A DNA stretch of 64,000 nt from Paenibacillus sp. cl123. Its GTDB lineage: Bacteria; Bacillota; Bacilli; Paenibacillales; NBRC-103111. The DNA lies in contig NZ_FMYY01000001.1 of the NCBI RefSeq assembly GCF_900101595.1, positions 504,585-568,584 of the forward strand, written 5' to 3'. Each line of letters opens with the position of its first letter. The stretch's first letter is position 1. A program made the translations under genes and the position numbers. The notes under the pieces were generated by a model. The model saw only the letters and a list, made by a program, of their open reading frames with translations. It had not been told where the DNA came from and ran no database searches. Below, piece after piece: positions 43,020 through 51,210 of the stretch.

Positions 43020-45395
43020 ATGAAATTAGTCAAAAAAGCCGCCCCGATCGCGGTAGCTTCGGCGCTGCTGTTGTCCTGCGCCCCCCATGCATGGGCTTCG
43101 GAGCCTGTCAATTCCGCAACGACTTCCAGTCCGGCCACAGGCACGGCCGATGCCATCAGCCTGCCGCCAGGCAAGGGAGATGCGCCGATCGTCGAGCCAA
43201 CCGTCACAAGGGAGCAGGCGATCGAACTGGCCAAGAAGCACATTACGATTCCGGAAGGCTACACGCTGCAGTCCGTTAACCTGAACTCCTATTCGGGGGA
43301 CAATGTCCCGAACTGGTCGCTGAGCTATACCCGGAAGATTAAGGAGCATTATTACTCGAACATCAATGTCAGCATCCATGGCTTGAATGGTAAGCTAACC
43401 GCTTATAACGCTTACAATGCCGACCCAGATCAGAAGCCCAGCTATCCGCCGAAGGTGGATTTCCAGGGAGCGAAGTCGATTGCGGACGGCTGGCTGAAGA
43501 AGCTGAATCCCGAGGAAACCGTCCAATACAACGATCAGGCGGAGAAGCAGTTCCGCACGCCGCTTAACGGCAATTATGTTTACAACATCCGCTATGACCG
43601 GATCGTAGACGGGGTGCCTTTCCCGCAGGACGGGATTTCTGTCGATGTGAACGGGGAAGGCGAAGTGACGGGCTACAGCTTCCGCTGGACCGACGGCGTC
43701 GACTTCGAGAAGGGCGTAACCCCGCTCGGGACGGACAAGGCGCTGCAGGCGTTCCGGGACAAGGCCGATATTGCGCTGTCGTATGAGATTCCGTATGAAT
43801 CGCGTCAGGAACGCAAGCCGCTCATCGCGTATAGGATGAACACGTTCATGATTGATGCGGCGAAGGGCGAGCCGTGGAGCCCGATGAATATTCCTGTGCT
43901 GTCCAGCTCCGAGAAGAAGCCGATTACCGACAAGCCGCTTGCGGAGAAGCCTGCCGCCGATCTGAATTTGACCAAGGACCAGGCGATTGCCAAGGTGACC
44001 TCCGCCTTCGGACTGCTGAAGGATTATAAGCTGGAGGATGCTCATTATAATGAAAATACCGATCCGGCTACCGGCAAAACTTCGGCGAGCTGGTCGCTGC
44101 GCTGGAGTCTGGCATCGGAGAAGGATCCGCTCGGCAAAGGCATGGATAATCTCTGGGCAAGCGTAAACGCCAAGACCGGGGAAGTGACCAACTTCAACCG
44201 CAGCATGCCTTATATGATGGATGCGAAGACGAGCTTCGAGCCTAAGGTAACGTTAGAGGATGCGAAGGCGAAAGCGATTGAGTTCGTGCGCCAGCAGCTT
44301 CCCGCGCATACGCATCAGCTCGTGCTGGACGATGCGGGACTTGCATCCGTGCCGGAGGCCAGACTGAAGGAGCTGCGTACGTGGGATATCCGGTTCAACC
44401 GGGTAATCGACGGCGTCAATGCGAATCATGAGGGCGTAAACATCAGCATCGACAGAGAATCGGGCCAGATCGTGAACTTCTACGGCTCGCTGAGCGAAAT
44501 CGCTTATCCGGCAACGAAGCCGGAAGTTATCGGCGAGGACAAAGCGAAGGATCTGCTCTTCTCCCAATACGATATTCAGCTGTCTTATGTGCTTGTCGAG
44601 GGCTTTGTTCCTTATGCGGGCGGCGGTATCACCGAGCAGAAATACAAGCTGATGGTAGCCGCGGGAGAGATTCCTCCAGGCGGAGCTGCGATCAGCACGA
44701 AGAAGGAAGCCAAGCTCGTGTATACGCTCGTCTCCAAGTTTACCCGCGAGCCGTTTTTCCTGGACGCTCAGACGGGCGGATGGAGAAATGCTTCCACGGG
44801 AGAGCCGATCGTGCTTGAGACAATCAAGGCCGAGGATATTGAAGGCCACTGGGCGCAGCGCGAGCTGCAGCTGATGCTGGATTATCAGGCGCTGGATCTG
44901 AAGGATGGCAAGGTGAATCCTAACCAGGCGATGACGCGCGGGGAAATGATCAAGATGCTGGTCATTGCCATGAACGGAGGCAACTACGGCATTTATTACG
45001 GAGCGGAGCGCGCGGCTTCCTTCAAGGATGTAGCCAACGGTTCAGCATATTTCGCTTATGTAGAAAACGGAGTGGACCGCGGACTGATCGATCCGGGCAC
45101 CGAGTTCAATGCAAACGCAACGATGACGCGGGAAGATATGGCCCAGCTGATCATCCGCGCACTGGGCTACAAGAAGCTGGCCGAGAATACAGGAGTGTTC
45201 AACCAAAACTTCACCGACGCCGGCGATGTGAAGCAGGTCGGCCAGGCGGCGATCGTCGTGGGCCTCGGCATCATGTCGCTGACGGACGGCAGCTTCAAGC
45301 CGGCCGAAGAGGTCACGCGCGCGCAAGCCGCAACGGCGTTCTTCCGCTATCTGCAGAAGCGTGAAGAGCTGCAGCAGTCGCCGCGGTACTACTAA
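43020..45395 (+). CDS. Surface protein with YcdB/YcdC repeats and SLH domains
   Basis: This protein of about 791 aa is exported (MKLVKKAAPIAVASALLLS signal, ASA-type cleavage). It contains two YcdB/YcdC (PepSY-like) modules, near residues 50-250 and 310-530, each starting with a TREQAIELAKK or TKDQAIAKVTSAF helix and ending in a GVPF/GVNANHEGV strand. Three SLH motifs follow from about 604 (DIEGHWAQRELQ, FKDVANGSAYFAYVENGVDRGL, FTDAGDVKQVGQAAI), which bind pyruvylated cell-wall polysaccharide. PepSY-type modules often inhibit proteases, but no protease lies next to it. The ATG at 43020 follows GGAGAGG. Confidence 0.88.
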   Translation: MKLVKKAAPIAVASALLLSCAPHAWASEPVNSATTSSPATGTADAISLPPGKGDAPIVEPTVTREQAIELAKKHITIPEGYTLQSVNLNSYSGDNVPNWSLSYTRKIKEHYYSNINVSIHGLNGKLTAYNAYNADPDQKPSYPPKVDFQGAKSIADGWLKKLNPEETVQYNDQAEKQFRTPLNGNYVYNIRYDRIVDGVPFPQDGISVDVNGEGEVTGYSFRWTDGVDFEKGVTPLGTDKALQAFRDKADIALSYEIPYESRQERKPLIAYRMNTFMIDAAKGEPWSPMNIPVLSSSEKKPITDKPLAEKPAADLNLTKDQAIAKVTSAFGLLKDYKLEDAHYNENTDPATGKTSASWSLRWSLASEKDPLGKGMDNLWASVNAKTGEVTNFNRSMPYMMDAKTSFEPKVTLEDAKAKAIEFVRQQLPAHTHQLVLDDAGLASVPEARLKELRTWDIRFNRVIDGVNANHEGVNISIDRESGQIVNFYGSLSEIAYPATKPEVIGEDKAKDLLFSQYDIQLSYVLVEGFVPYAGGGITEQKYKLMVAAGEIPPGGAAISTKKEAKLVYTLVSKFTREPFFLDAQTGGWRNASTGEPIVLETIKAEDIEGHWAQRELQLMLDYQALDLKDGKVNPNQAMTRGEMIKMLVIAMNGGNYGIYYGAERAASFKDVANGSAYFAYVENGVDRGLIDPGTEFNANATMTREDMAQLIIRALGYKKLAENTGVFNQNFTDAGDVKQVGQAAIVVGLGIMSLTDGSFKPAEEVTRAQAATAFFRYLQKREELQQSPRYY

Positions 45396-45503
45396 AGCTC
45401 TTAATGGCAGGGGCGCTGACCGGTCTGCTCAATCATGAGATGGCTGAGGCTATCCTACAAGCAGAAGTCTGCCTCGTTTATCGAATGACAGGATAATCGT
45501 TAT

Positions 45504-45539
45504 CGACTTAGGTCTCCCGTTAACGTGAGACCTAAGTCG
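45504..45539. repeat. Perfect 13-bp inverted repeat at the array edge
   Basis: CGACTTAGGTCTC and its exact complement flank a 10-nt loop. No T-tract follows, so it is not a standard terminator, although it could end transcription from the SLH gene. A smaller GATAA-TCG-TTATC palindrome lies just before it. Confidence 0.7.
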
Positions 45540-45564
45540 TAACGGATGTCCCACGCAAATCCCT

Positions 45565-46125
45565 CATGTTGACCGCAAGTCATGAGCATTTTATACGGTA
45601 ATCCGCCCAATCCCCACGTTTTGACCGTTAGAAGGCAGCATTTTGTACGGTAATCCGCCCACACCCCCACGTTTTTAGCGTTAGAAGGCAGTATTTTGTA
45701 CGGTATTCCGTACAACCTCCACGTTTTTAGCGTTAGAAGGCAGTATTTTGTACGGTTATCCGTACAACCTCCACGTTTTGACCGTTAGAAGGCGGCGTTT
45801 TGTGCGGTATTCCGTACAACCCCCACGTTTTTAGCGGTAGAAGGCGGCATTTTGTACGGTATTCCGTCCAATCCCCACGTTCTTAGCGATAGAAGGCAGC
45901 GTTTTATACGGTATTCCGTCCAATCCCCACGTTCTTAGCGATAGAAGGCAGCGTTTTATACGGTATTCCGTACAACCCCCACGTTTTTGGCGTTAGACAG
46001 CAGCGTTTTGTACGGTATTCCGCCCAATCCCCACGTTTTGACCGTTAGAAGGCAGCATTTTGTACGGTATTCCGCCCACACCCACACCCCCCATTTTGAC
46101 CGCATGTCGAGAGCGTTTTATACGA
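45565..46125. repeat. 52-bp tandem repeat array
   Basis: Nine core units begin with CACGTT at 45615, 45668, 45720, 45772, 45824, 45876, 45928, 45980 and 46032, so the period is 52 bp (53 once). Degenerate units flank both ends. A typical unit carries CACGTTTTTAGCG, TTAGAAGGCAGC and the hairpin TTGTACGG-TATT-CCGTACAA. Some units have lost part of the hairpin (CCGTCCAA). The two edge units share a GACCGCA motif not found inside. It has no coding capacity and no spacer-like variable segments. Confidence 0.9.
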
Positions 46126-46237
46126 GTTTTCAGTTGCTGCTTGAACCGTATTTACCAAGTGAGAAGAGCTGCTTATGGGACAACCCCTATCTTTGTTGGC
46201 GTCCCTCGTCCGGGTGACTTCTTGGGATAGACAGCCT

Positions 46238-46340
46238 CTAGAAGTCCGGTGAACAAGAGGCCGGAGAGCCGATAGGGAGCTAAACAGCGAGAGAACCCCC
46301 CGATCGGCCGAAGGCTTTGCGTCGTTCACCGGACTTCTAG
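46238..46340. repeat. Palindromic repeat element, full copy 2 (103 bp)
   Basis: Perfect 16-bp terminal inverted repeats (CTAGAAGTCCGGTGAA and its complement) flank a conserved interior containing CAGCGAG and CCGATCGGCCG. The right end provides the TAG stop codon of the minus-strand gene ending at 46337. Confidence 0.8.
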
Positions 46341-47275
46341 GTTTCGTATACGATCTGTCCGGTCATGGACAAGTCATAACCCTGAATGGATGCCAATTCC
46401 CTGCGCAGCTGTTCGGACTTCAGGATGGCAAGCACCGACTCGATCCAGGCCCGATTGGCGCCCGTTTTGAGCATGACAAGATCATAGCGCTCCTGGATAA
46501 GCGGTATGAATTGCGCTCCGACTGCGGCTGCCGCCTTCTCAATGCCCACTCCGGCATCGGCGGCGCCGCTGACGACCGCTCCGGCCACGCTCAGGTGGCC
46601 GGACACTTCGTCGTCGTAGCCGGTAACGCGCGAAGGGGAGATGCCGTGCAGCCGCAGCTGCTCGTCCAGCAGCACGCGAGCTCCGGCTCCCTTCTCCCGG
46701 TTCACGATGCGGACATCGTCCCGCTGCAGATCCATCCAGCCGCGAATCCGCCTAGGGTTGCCCGGCTGTACATAGAGGCCCGCCGGCCTGCTGACCAGAT
46801 TGACGACGACATAGGAGAACCCCGATAATATCCGGCGTATGTACGGGACATTGTACGCTCCGGTATCTCCGTCAAGCAAATGGGTGCTGACGATGTCCGC
46901 TTGCCCCTGATACATCGCGATCAGACTGTCCAGACTGCCGGCCTGCGACCGCAGAGCACGGTAAGCGCCCGTTTGTTTCTCAATATGTCTTGCCAGGATG
47001 TCCAGGCTGACGTCCTGACCGGTGATGACCAGCTGGCGCTGGCCTTCGCCCGACCGATCAGGCGGGAGCGACGAGGGCGGCATGCTGGTGCCGCCGGCTT
47101 TGGCTTGGCGCTTGTAGCGCTCAAGATCGGAGGCGTCGACTCGCATCTGACGTCCTACCCGGTAGGCGGGCAAGTCGCCTTTTTTGATCAGATCGTAGAC
47201 AGTCAGCTTGGAGATTTTGAGCAGCTTGGCGATTTCTTCTGTCGTGTAGGAGCGTTCTTCCGTTATGTTGTTCAC
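46337..47275 (-). CDS. Helix-turn-helix regulator with PBP-like domain (probable molybdate-linked)
   Basis: This protein of about 312 aa has an N-terminal excisionase-type DNA-binding domain (YTTEEIAKLLKISKLTVYDLIKKGDLPAYRVGRQMRV) and a C-terminal periplasmic-binding-protein-like domain (PF12727): DILARHIE, GSLDSLIAMYQGQADIVSTHLLD, YVQPGNPRRI, VNREKGAGARVLLD. Such proteins resemble a fused ModA-like sensor and are encoded near molybdate or tungstate uptake genes, as here with modAB. The GTG at 47275 was chosen from the family's usual N-terminus, and its ribosome binding site is weak. The stop codon is contributed by a palindromic repeat. Confidence 0.85.
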   Translation of the reverse strand: MNNITEERSYTTEEIAKLLKISKLTVYDLIKKGDLPAYRVGRQMRVDASDLERYKRQAKAGGTSMPPSSLPPDRSGEGQRQLVITGQDVSLDILARHIEKQTGAYRALRSQAGSLDSLIAMYQGQADIVSTHLLDGDTGAYNVPYIRRILSGFSYVVVNLVSRPAGLYVQPGNPRRIRGWMDLQRDDVRIVNREKGAGARVLLDEQLRLHGISPSRVTGYDDEVSGHLSVAGAVVSGAADAGVGIEKAAAAVGAQFIPLIQERYDLVMLKTGANRAWIESVLAILKSEQLRRELASIQGYDLSMTGQIVYET

Positions 47276-47353
47276 CGTCCCCAGGCATGCGTAATTCGTC
47301 CATATCTTTATTATACGGAACAATCGGCGCCCGGCGCTACAAGCTGCGACGGC

Positions 47354-47383
47354 AAAAATCCCCCCGGCTGCTGCCGGAGGGAT
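47354..47383 (-). terminator. Terminator of the DUF3243 gene (minus strand)
   Basis: On the minus strand ATCCCTCCGGC pairs with GCCGGGGGGAT around a short loop and ends in TTTTTG. It separates the DUF3243 gene from the regulator downstream. Confidence 0.75.
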
Positions 47384-47403
47384 ACCGCATGGTTCCAGAA
47401 AGA

Positions 47404-47751
47404 TCAATTATTCGTATGGCGGGCCAGATTCACCAAAGCGCGGGAGAGCACCTGCTGCTCCTCCTTGCTGGAAACCTTCCACAGCTCCTTAAGCAGCTTC
47501 TCCTCACTATTGCGCGGCTCCTCATGATTGGCCAGGTAGGAAGCGACCTTCAACGCCAGCGCATTCAGCTGTTCCTCATTCAAACCGAGCTTCTCCGCCA
47601 GCTCGATGCGGCGCCCCAGATAACCGATGAAGGAATCGAAATTCCGCAAAATTTCTTCCTTTTTCCCTTCGTCCAGCCGCTGCATCGTCTCTTCCAGTTT
47701 GTCGGGCTGCAATGTACCGTCTTTGTCTAATAAATGGTTAAGCTCCGTCAT
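47404..47751 (-). CDS. DUF3243-family protein
   Basis: This 115-aa soluble helical protein matches DUF3243, a Firmicute family of unknown function: FDSFIGYLGRRIELAEKLGLNEEQLNALALKVASYLA, then NSEEKLLKELWKVSSKEEQQVLSRALVNL. The first ~35 residues (LLDKDGTLQPDKLEETMQRL) extend beyond the usual family length. The ATG has a GGAG about 11 nt upstream. It has its own terminator and is divergent from modA. Confidence 0.85.
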   Translation of the reverse strand: MTELNHLLDKDGTLQPDKLEETMQRLDEGKKEEILRNFDSFIGYLGRRIELAEKLGLNEEQLNALALKVASYLANHEEPRNSEEKLLKELWKVSSKEEQQVLSRALVNLARHTNN

Positions 47752-47910
47752 ATGGCTTCAGCTCCTGTTCTGGTTTGAAGTAATAGGCTTGTTCACCGTA
47801 TGATTAAACGGCTTCTCATTTGTCGAATCATTTCTGCGCAAATTCCGCTTATTAAATATAATTAGATATATCTATTTATAACTAAATATATTTTAAAACG
47901 GGGAAAGTGA

Positions 47911-47919
47911 TGCTACAAT
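47911..47919 (+). promoter_or_regulatory. Extended -10 promoter of modAB
   Basis: TGCTACAAT is an extended -10 box 34 bp before the modA start. An AT-rich stretch with the palindrome TAGATATATCTA lies about 50 bp upstream and could bind a regulator. Confidence 0.5.
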
Positions 47920-47952
47920 CAGAAGCAGAAACCGACTTGGGAGAAGGAGCGA

Positions 47953-48780
47953 ATGAGGATGCGCCATCATGGAATCAAGCTGCTGCTGCTGGCCGGACTG
48001 CTGCTGCCCGCCGGCTGCGGCAAGGAAGGGGTCAAGGGGGGAGAGCAGCAGGCGGGTTCGGCTCCTGTACCCGGGAAGCAGGTGGAGCTGCTCGTATCGG
48101 CGGCAGCGAGTCTGACCGATAGCTTGAATGAGCTGGAGACCGCGTATACGAAGCTTCATCCCGAGGTTAAGCTGATTTTTAATTATGCGGCTTCGGGAAC
48201 GCTGCAGCAGCAGATAGAGCAAGGAGCGCCAAGCGACCTGTTCTTGTCGGCAGGGGCCAAGCAGATGGAAGCGCTGGTGGAGAAGAAGCTGGTAGCGGCG
48301 ACGGACCGGACGAATCTGCTGACCAATGAGCTTGTCGCGGTAACGGCCAAGGACGGACAAGCTTCGATAGCGGGCGTGCAGGATCTGGCGGGTCCGGTCG
48401 TTAAGAAGCTGGCCGTCGGCCAGCCGGAATCGGTGCCTGCCGGCAGCTATGCCAAGGAATCGCTAACCTTCCATAAGCTGTGGGATCGGCTGCAGCCGAA
48501 GATGGTGTTCGCCAAGGATGTCCGCCAAGTGCTCAGCTATGTCGAAACCGGCAACGTCGAAGCCGGCTATGTGTATCGTACGGATGCGTTGTCCTCTGGC
48601 AAGGTGCGTATCGCGTACACGGCAGATCCGGCCGGCTACAAGCCGGTGGAATACCCGATCGGCATCGTGAAGGCGACCGCCCGGCCGAAGGAAGCACGGG
48701 AGCTTTACGAATATCTTCAGGGCCCGGAGGCCCGCGAGATTTTTATTAGACACGGCTTCACCGTACCGAAAAAATCATGA
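47953..48780 (+). CDS. modA: Molybdate ABC transporter substrate-binding lipoprotein
   Basis: This protein of about 275 aa has lipobox PAGC and a ModA domain: LLVSAAASLTDSLNELE at the start, FNYAASGTLQQQIEQGAPSDLFLSA in the middle and AGYVYRTDAL near the end. Conserved serines in AAAS and ASGT bind the oxyanion. The ATG is at 47953 or 47959; AAGGAG is 3 or 9 nt away, so the second is slightly favoured. The stop overlaps the modB start as ATGA. Tungstate is an alternative ligand. Confidence 0.93.
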   Translation: MRMRHHGIKLLLLAGLLLPAGCGKEGVKGGEQQAGSAPVPGKQVELLVSAAASLTDSLNELETAYTKLHPEVKLIFNYAASGTLQQQIEQGAPSDLFLSAGAKQMEALVEKKLVAATDRTNLLTNELVAVTAKDGQASIAGVQDLAGPVVKKLAVGQPESVPAGSYAKESLTFHKLWDRLQPKMVFAKDVRQVLSYVETGNVEAGYVYRTDALSSGKVRIAYTADPAGYKPVEYPIGIVKATARPKEARELYEYLQGPEAREIFIRHGFTVPKKS

Positions 48781-49451
48781 ACGGGACAGTTATCGACTGG
48801 GCATCGTTCGCTGAGCCGATCCGGCTGTCGCTGCAGGTTACGCTGCTCGCAAGTTTGATCGTATTTGCAGCCGGTGCCGCCGCAGCCTGGGGGATGACCC
48901 GGGTCCGGTTCCGCGGACAGACGCTGCTGGAGACGGTCATGCTGCTCCCGCTAGTGCTGCCGCCTACCGTCGTCGGCTTCGTGCTTCTTGTGCTTCTGGG
49001 TCGCAAAAGCGCGCCAGGCATCTGGTTCGAGCAGCTGTTCGGGGTATCGCTCGTTTTTACTTGGTATGCCGCTGTGGTGGCTTCCGCAGTAGTGGCCTTT
49101 CCGCTTGTGTACCAGACGGTCAAGGTCGGCTTCCACTCCGTGGACCGCGACCTGCAGGATGCGGCCCGCTCGATGGGGGCGAATGAATGGCAGGTGCTGC
49201 GGATGGTGACGCTGCCGCTTGCCTGGCGGTCGCTCAGGGCGGGCTACGTGCTCGGCTTTGCCAGAGCGCTGGGCGAGTTCGGCGCCACGCTGATGCTGGC
49301 GGGCAATATCCCCGGCAGGACGCAGACTGTGCCGACCGCCATTTATATAGCGGTAGATTCCGGACAAACAACGCTGGCATGGCTCTGGTGCGGCTCTATC
49401 GTGCTGATCAGCATGCTGCTGCTGTGGATCGCCGGTAAGCCCGGACGTTAG
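48777..49451 (+). CDS. modB: Molybdate ABC transporter permease
   Basis: This 224-aa permease has five membrane helices and the ModB-typical LLPLVLPPTVVGFVLLVLLG stretch. Its EAA loop DAARSMGANEWQVLRMVTLPLA lies near residue 125 and GFARALGEFGATLMLAGNIPG near 160. Translation is coupled to modA through ATGA. No modC ATPase gene follows; a terminator-like hairpin and an unrelated binding-protein gene come next. Confidence 0.95.
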   Translation: MNGTVIDWASFAEPIRLSLQVTLLASLIVFAAGAAAAWGMTRVRFRGQTLLETVMLLPLVLPPTVVGFVLLVLLGRKSAPGIWFEQLFGVSLVFTWYAAVVASAVVAFPLVYQTVKVGFHSVDRDLQDAARSMGANEWQVLRMVTLPLAWRSLRAGYVLGFARALGEFGATLMLAGNIPGRTQTVPTAIYIAVDSGQTTLAWLWCGSIVLISMLLLWIAGKPGR

Positions 49452-49478
49452 CGGCCGACAACCGGCCCGATTATTTTT
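49451..49478 (+). terminator. Terminator of modAB
   Basis: A short GGCCG/CGGCC stem followed by TTATTTTTGAG. Confidence 0.5.
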
Positions 49479-49561
49479 GAGATTGCTGGAACATATTGTC
49501 TCTTTTGCCCGTATGTAAGAGAGATTTGGCAAAATCACTACTAATTGGGAGTGTGGGGGAA

Positions 49562-51004
49562 ATGGTCGGTTGGAAGCAAGCAGGGGCTGCTGCGCTCCTG
49601 TGCTGTACAATGCTGACAGGCTGTCAGCTGGGCACGCCAGGCGGAGATAAATCCGGGGAAACCTTGAAGAAGCTGGACAAGGACGAGAAGGCGAGCATCA
49701 AGGTCATGTACTACGACAAATCGTCGTTCTTCCAGCAGTATGGCAATTTGTTCATGGCCAAGTATCCGAATATTGAGGTTCAGGTTGTTTCACTCAGCAG
49801 TTTATACAGCGATGGCGGACAAGACCCCCGGAAGGCATTCCAGAAGCTGCTGGATGAGGAACAGCCGGATGTGCTCCTGTACTCGAATCCCGATGAATTC
49901 CAGACCGCGGCGGAGGAAGGGAAGCTGCTGGAGCTGGACAGCGTCATCCAGCAGGACAAGTTCGATATCGATAATCTGCTGGCCAGCGTGACCGCCACCA
50001 TCCGGGCGAAGGGCGGCGGCAAGCTGTACGGCTTGTCCCCAACGTTCTACAGCCAAGCATTATTCTATAACAGGGATTTGTTCGAGAAGCACGGGGTGCC
50101 GCTCCCTACGAACAAGATGACGTGGGAAGAAGTGCTGCAGCTGGCCAAGCGCTTTCCAACGGGAGGAGCGGACAACGAGCGGGTTTACGGTCTGGGGATG
50201 ACTAATTCGGGACCGGCGGCGACGTATTATTTTGTAAACAATATCGCCGCTACCAACGGCATGTCGTTTGTCGATGTGGACAAGCAGCAGGTGACGGTGC
50301 AGACGGACGGCTGGAAAAAGGTGCTGGAGATGACGGTGGACGCTTACCGCTCCAAGTCCATCATGACGGAGGACCCGATGAAATTTGATCCGAACCAGCC
50401 GATGACGATAAGCGATTTCGCGTTGCGGAATCCGTTTGTTGCGGGGAAAGCGGCGATGATGATCGGCAGCACCTATACGCTGACCGAGCTGGAGAGAGCC
50501 AAGGAGTCGGTGAAGAACGTCACCCCGGTCAACTGGGATCTCGTTACGGCGCCGGTTGATCCGCAAAATCGCGAAGTGACGAACTCCATATCGGTGTCCA
50601 ACTTGTTCGCTGTGAACGCCCAATCCCCTAACAAGCGGGCGGCTTGGGAATTTATCAAATATATCAGCGGCGAGGAAATGGCCCGGCTGATGGCCAATAT
50701 CGATCAAGGCGCCATGTCGTCCCGGACCGCATTTGTGAAGGAGCGGGACGGCCGCAGTCTGGAGCCGTTCTATATGCTGAAGATGAATGAAAATTCGCTG
50801 TACAAGGACATGGAGAAGCTGCCGCAGAATTTCTACATGCAGTTCAGTCAGCTGGCGGGGACCGAGATTCAGGCTGCCATAGACGGCAAGAAAACGGTGG
50901 ATGAAGCGCTGAAAACCGTTCAAGAGCAAGGACAGCTGGCCCTCACAAGGAGCATACAGGAGCAGGAAGAGAAGGACAAAAACGAGGCGGGCAAGGCCAA
51001 GTAA
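49562..51004 (+). CDS. Extracellular solute-binding lipoprotein, family 1
   Basis: This 480-aa lipoprotein (lipobox LTGC near residue 21) has a family 1 solute-binding domain: IKVMYYDKSSFFQQYGNLFMAKYPNIEV, DVLLYSNPDEFQTAAEEGKLLELDSVI, LYGLSPTFYSQALFYNRDLFEKHGV, then the NKRAAWEFIKYISGEEMA helix. It should bind a sugar. No permease or ATPase gene adjoins it, so it is an orphan that must work with a transporter elsewhere or act as a sensor. The ATG at 49562 follows GTGGGGGAA and gives the proper signal peptide. Confidence 0.9.
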   Translation: MVGWKQAGAAALLCCTMLTGCQLGTPGGDKSGETLKKLDKDEKASIKVMYYDKSSFFQQYGNLFMAKYPNIEVQVVSLSSLYSDGGQDPRKAFQKLLDEEQPDVLLYSNPDEFQTAAEEGKLLELDSVIQQDKFDIDNLLASVTATIRAKGGGKLYGLSPTFYSQALFYNRDLFEKHGVPLPTNKMTWEEVLQLAKRFPTGGADNERVYGLGMTNSGPAATYYFVNNIAATNGMSFVDVDKQQVTVQTDGWKKVLEMTVDAYRSKSIMTEDPMKFDPNQPMTISDFALRNPFVAGKAAMMIGSTYTLTELERAKESVKNVTPVNWDLVTAPVDPQNREVTNSISVSNLFAVNAQSPNKRAAWEFIKYISGEEMARLMANIDQGAMSSRTAFVKERDGRSLEPFYMLKMNENSLYKDMEKLPQNFYMQFSQLAGTEIQAAIDGKKTVDEALKTVQEQGQLALTRSIQEQEEKDKNEAGKAK

Positions 51005-51084
51005 GCGGAGAAGGACCAAGTAAGCCGGACAGGACACAGACATTTCTCTCATACGGACTTCCTTCTGCTGACGCTAAAAGAAAG

Positions 51085-51156
51085 AGGAGCTGCTTTACGC
51101 TGCGCTCGGTGATCCCTTATCGGAAGGGATTTTCGAGTGCGCGTATCGCAGCTCCT
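51085..51156. terminator. Bidirectional terminator between convergent genes
   Basis: AGGAGCTGC and its complement close a long hairpin of about 70 nt with further inner pairing (GCGCTCG region, ATCCCTT/AAGGGAT). T-rich tracts lie on both strands. Confidence 0.75.
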
Positions 51157-51210
51157 GTTTGTTCAACTCTCAAGCCGAGAACCGGCTGTATATGGACGAT
51201 GGCTTGCCGC

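Noticed and set aside
45565-46125. CRISPR array
   Set aside because: Units repeat over their whole 52 bp with no variable spacers, and no cas genes are present.
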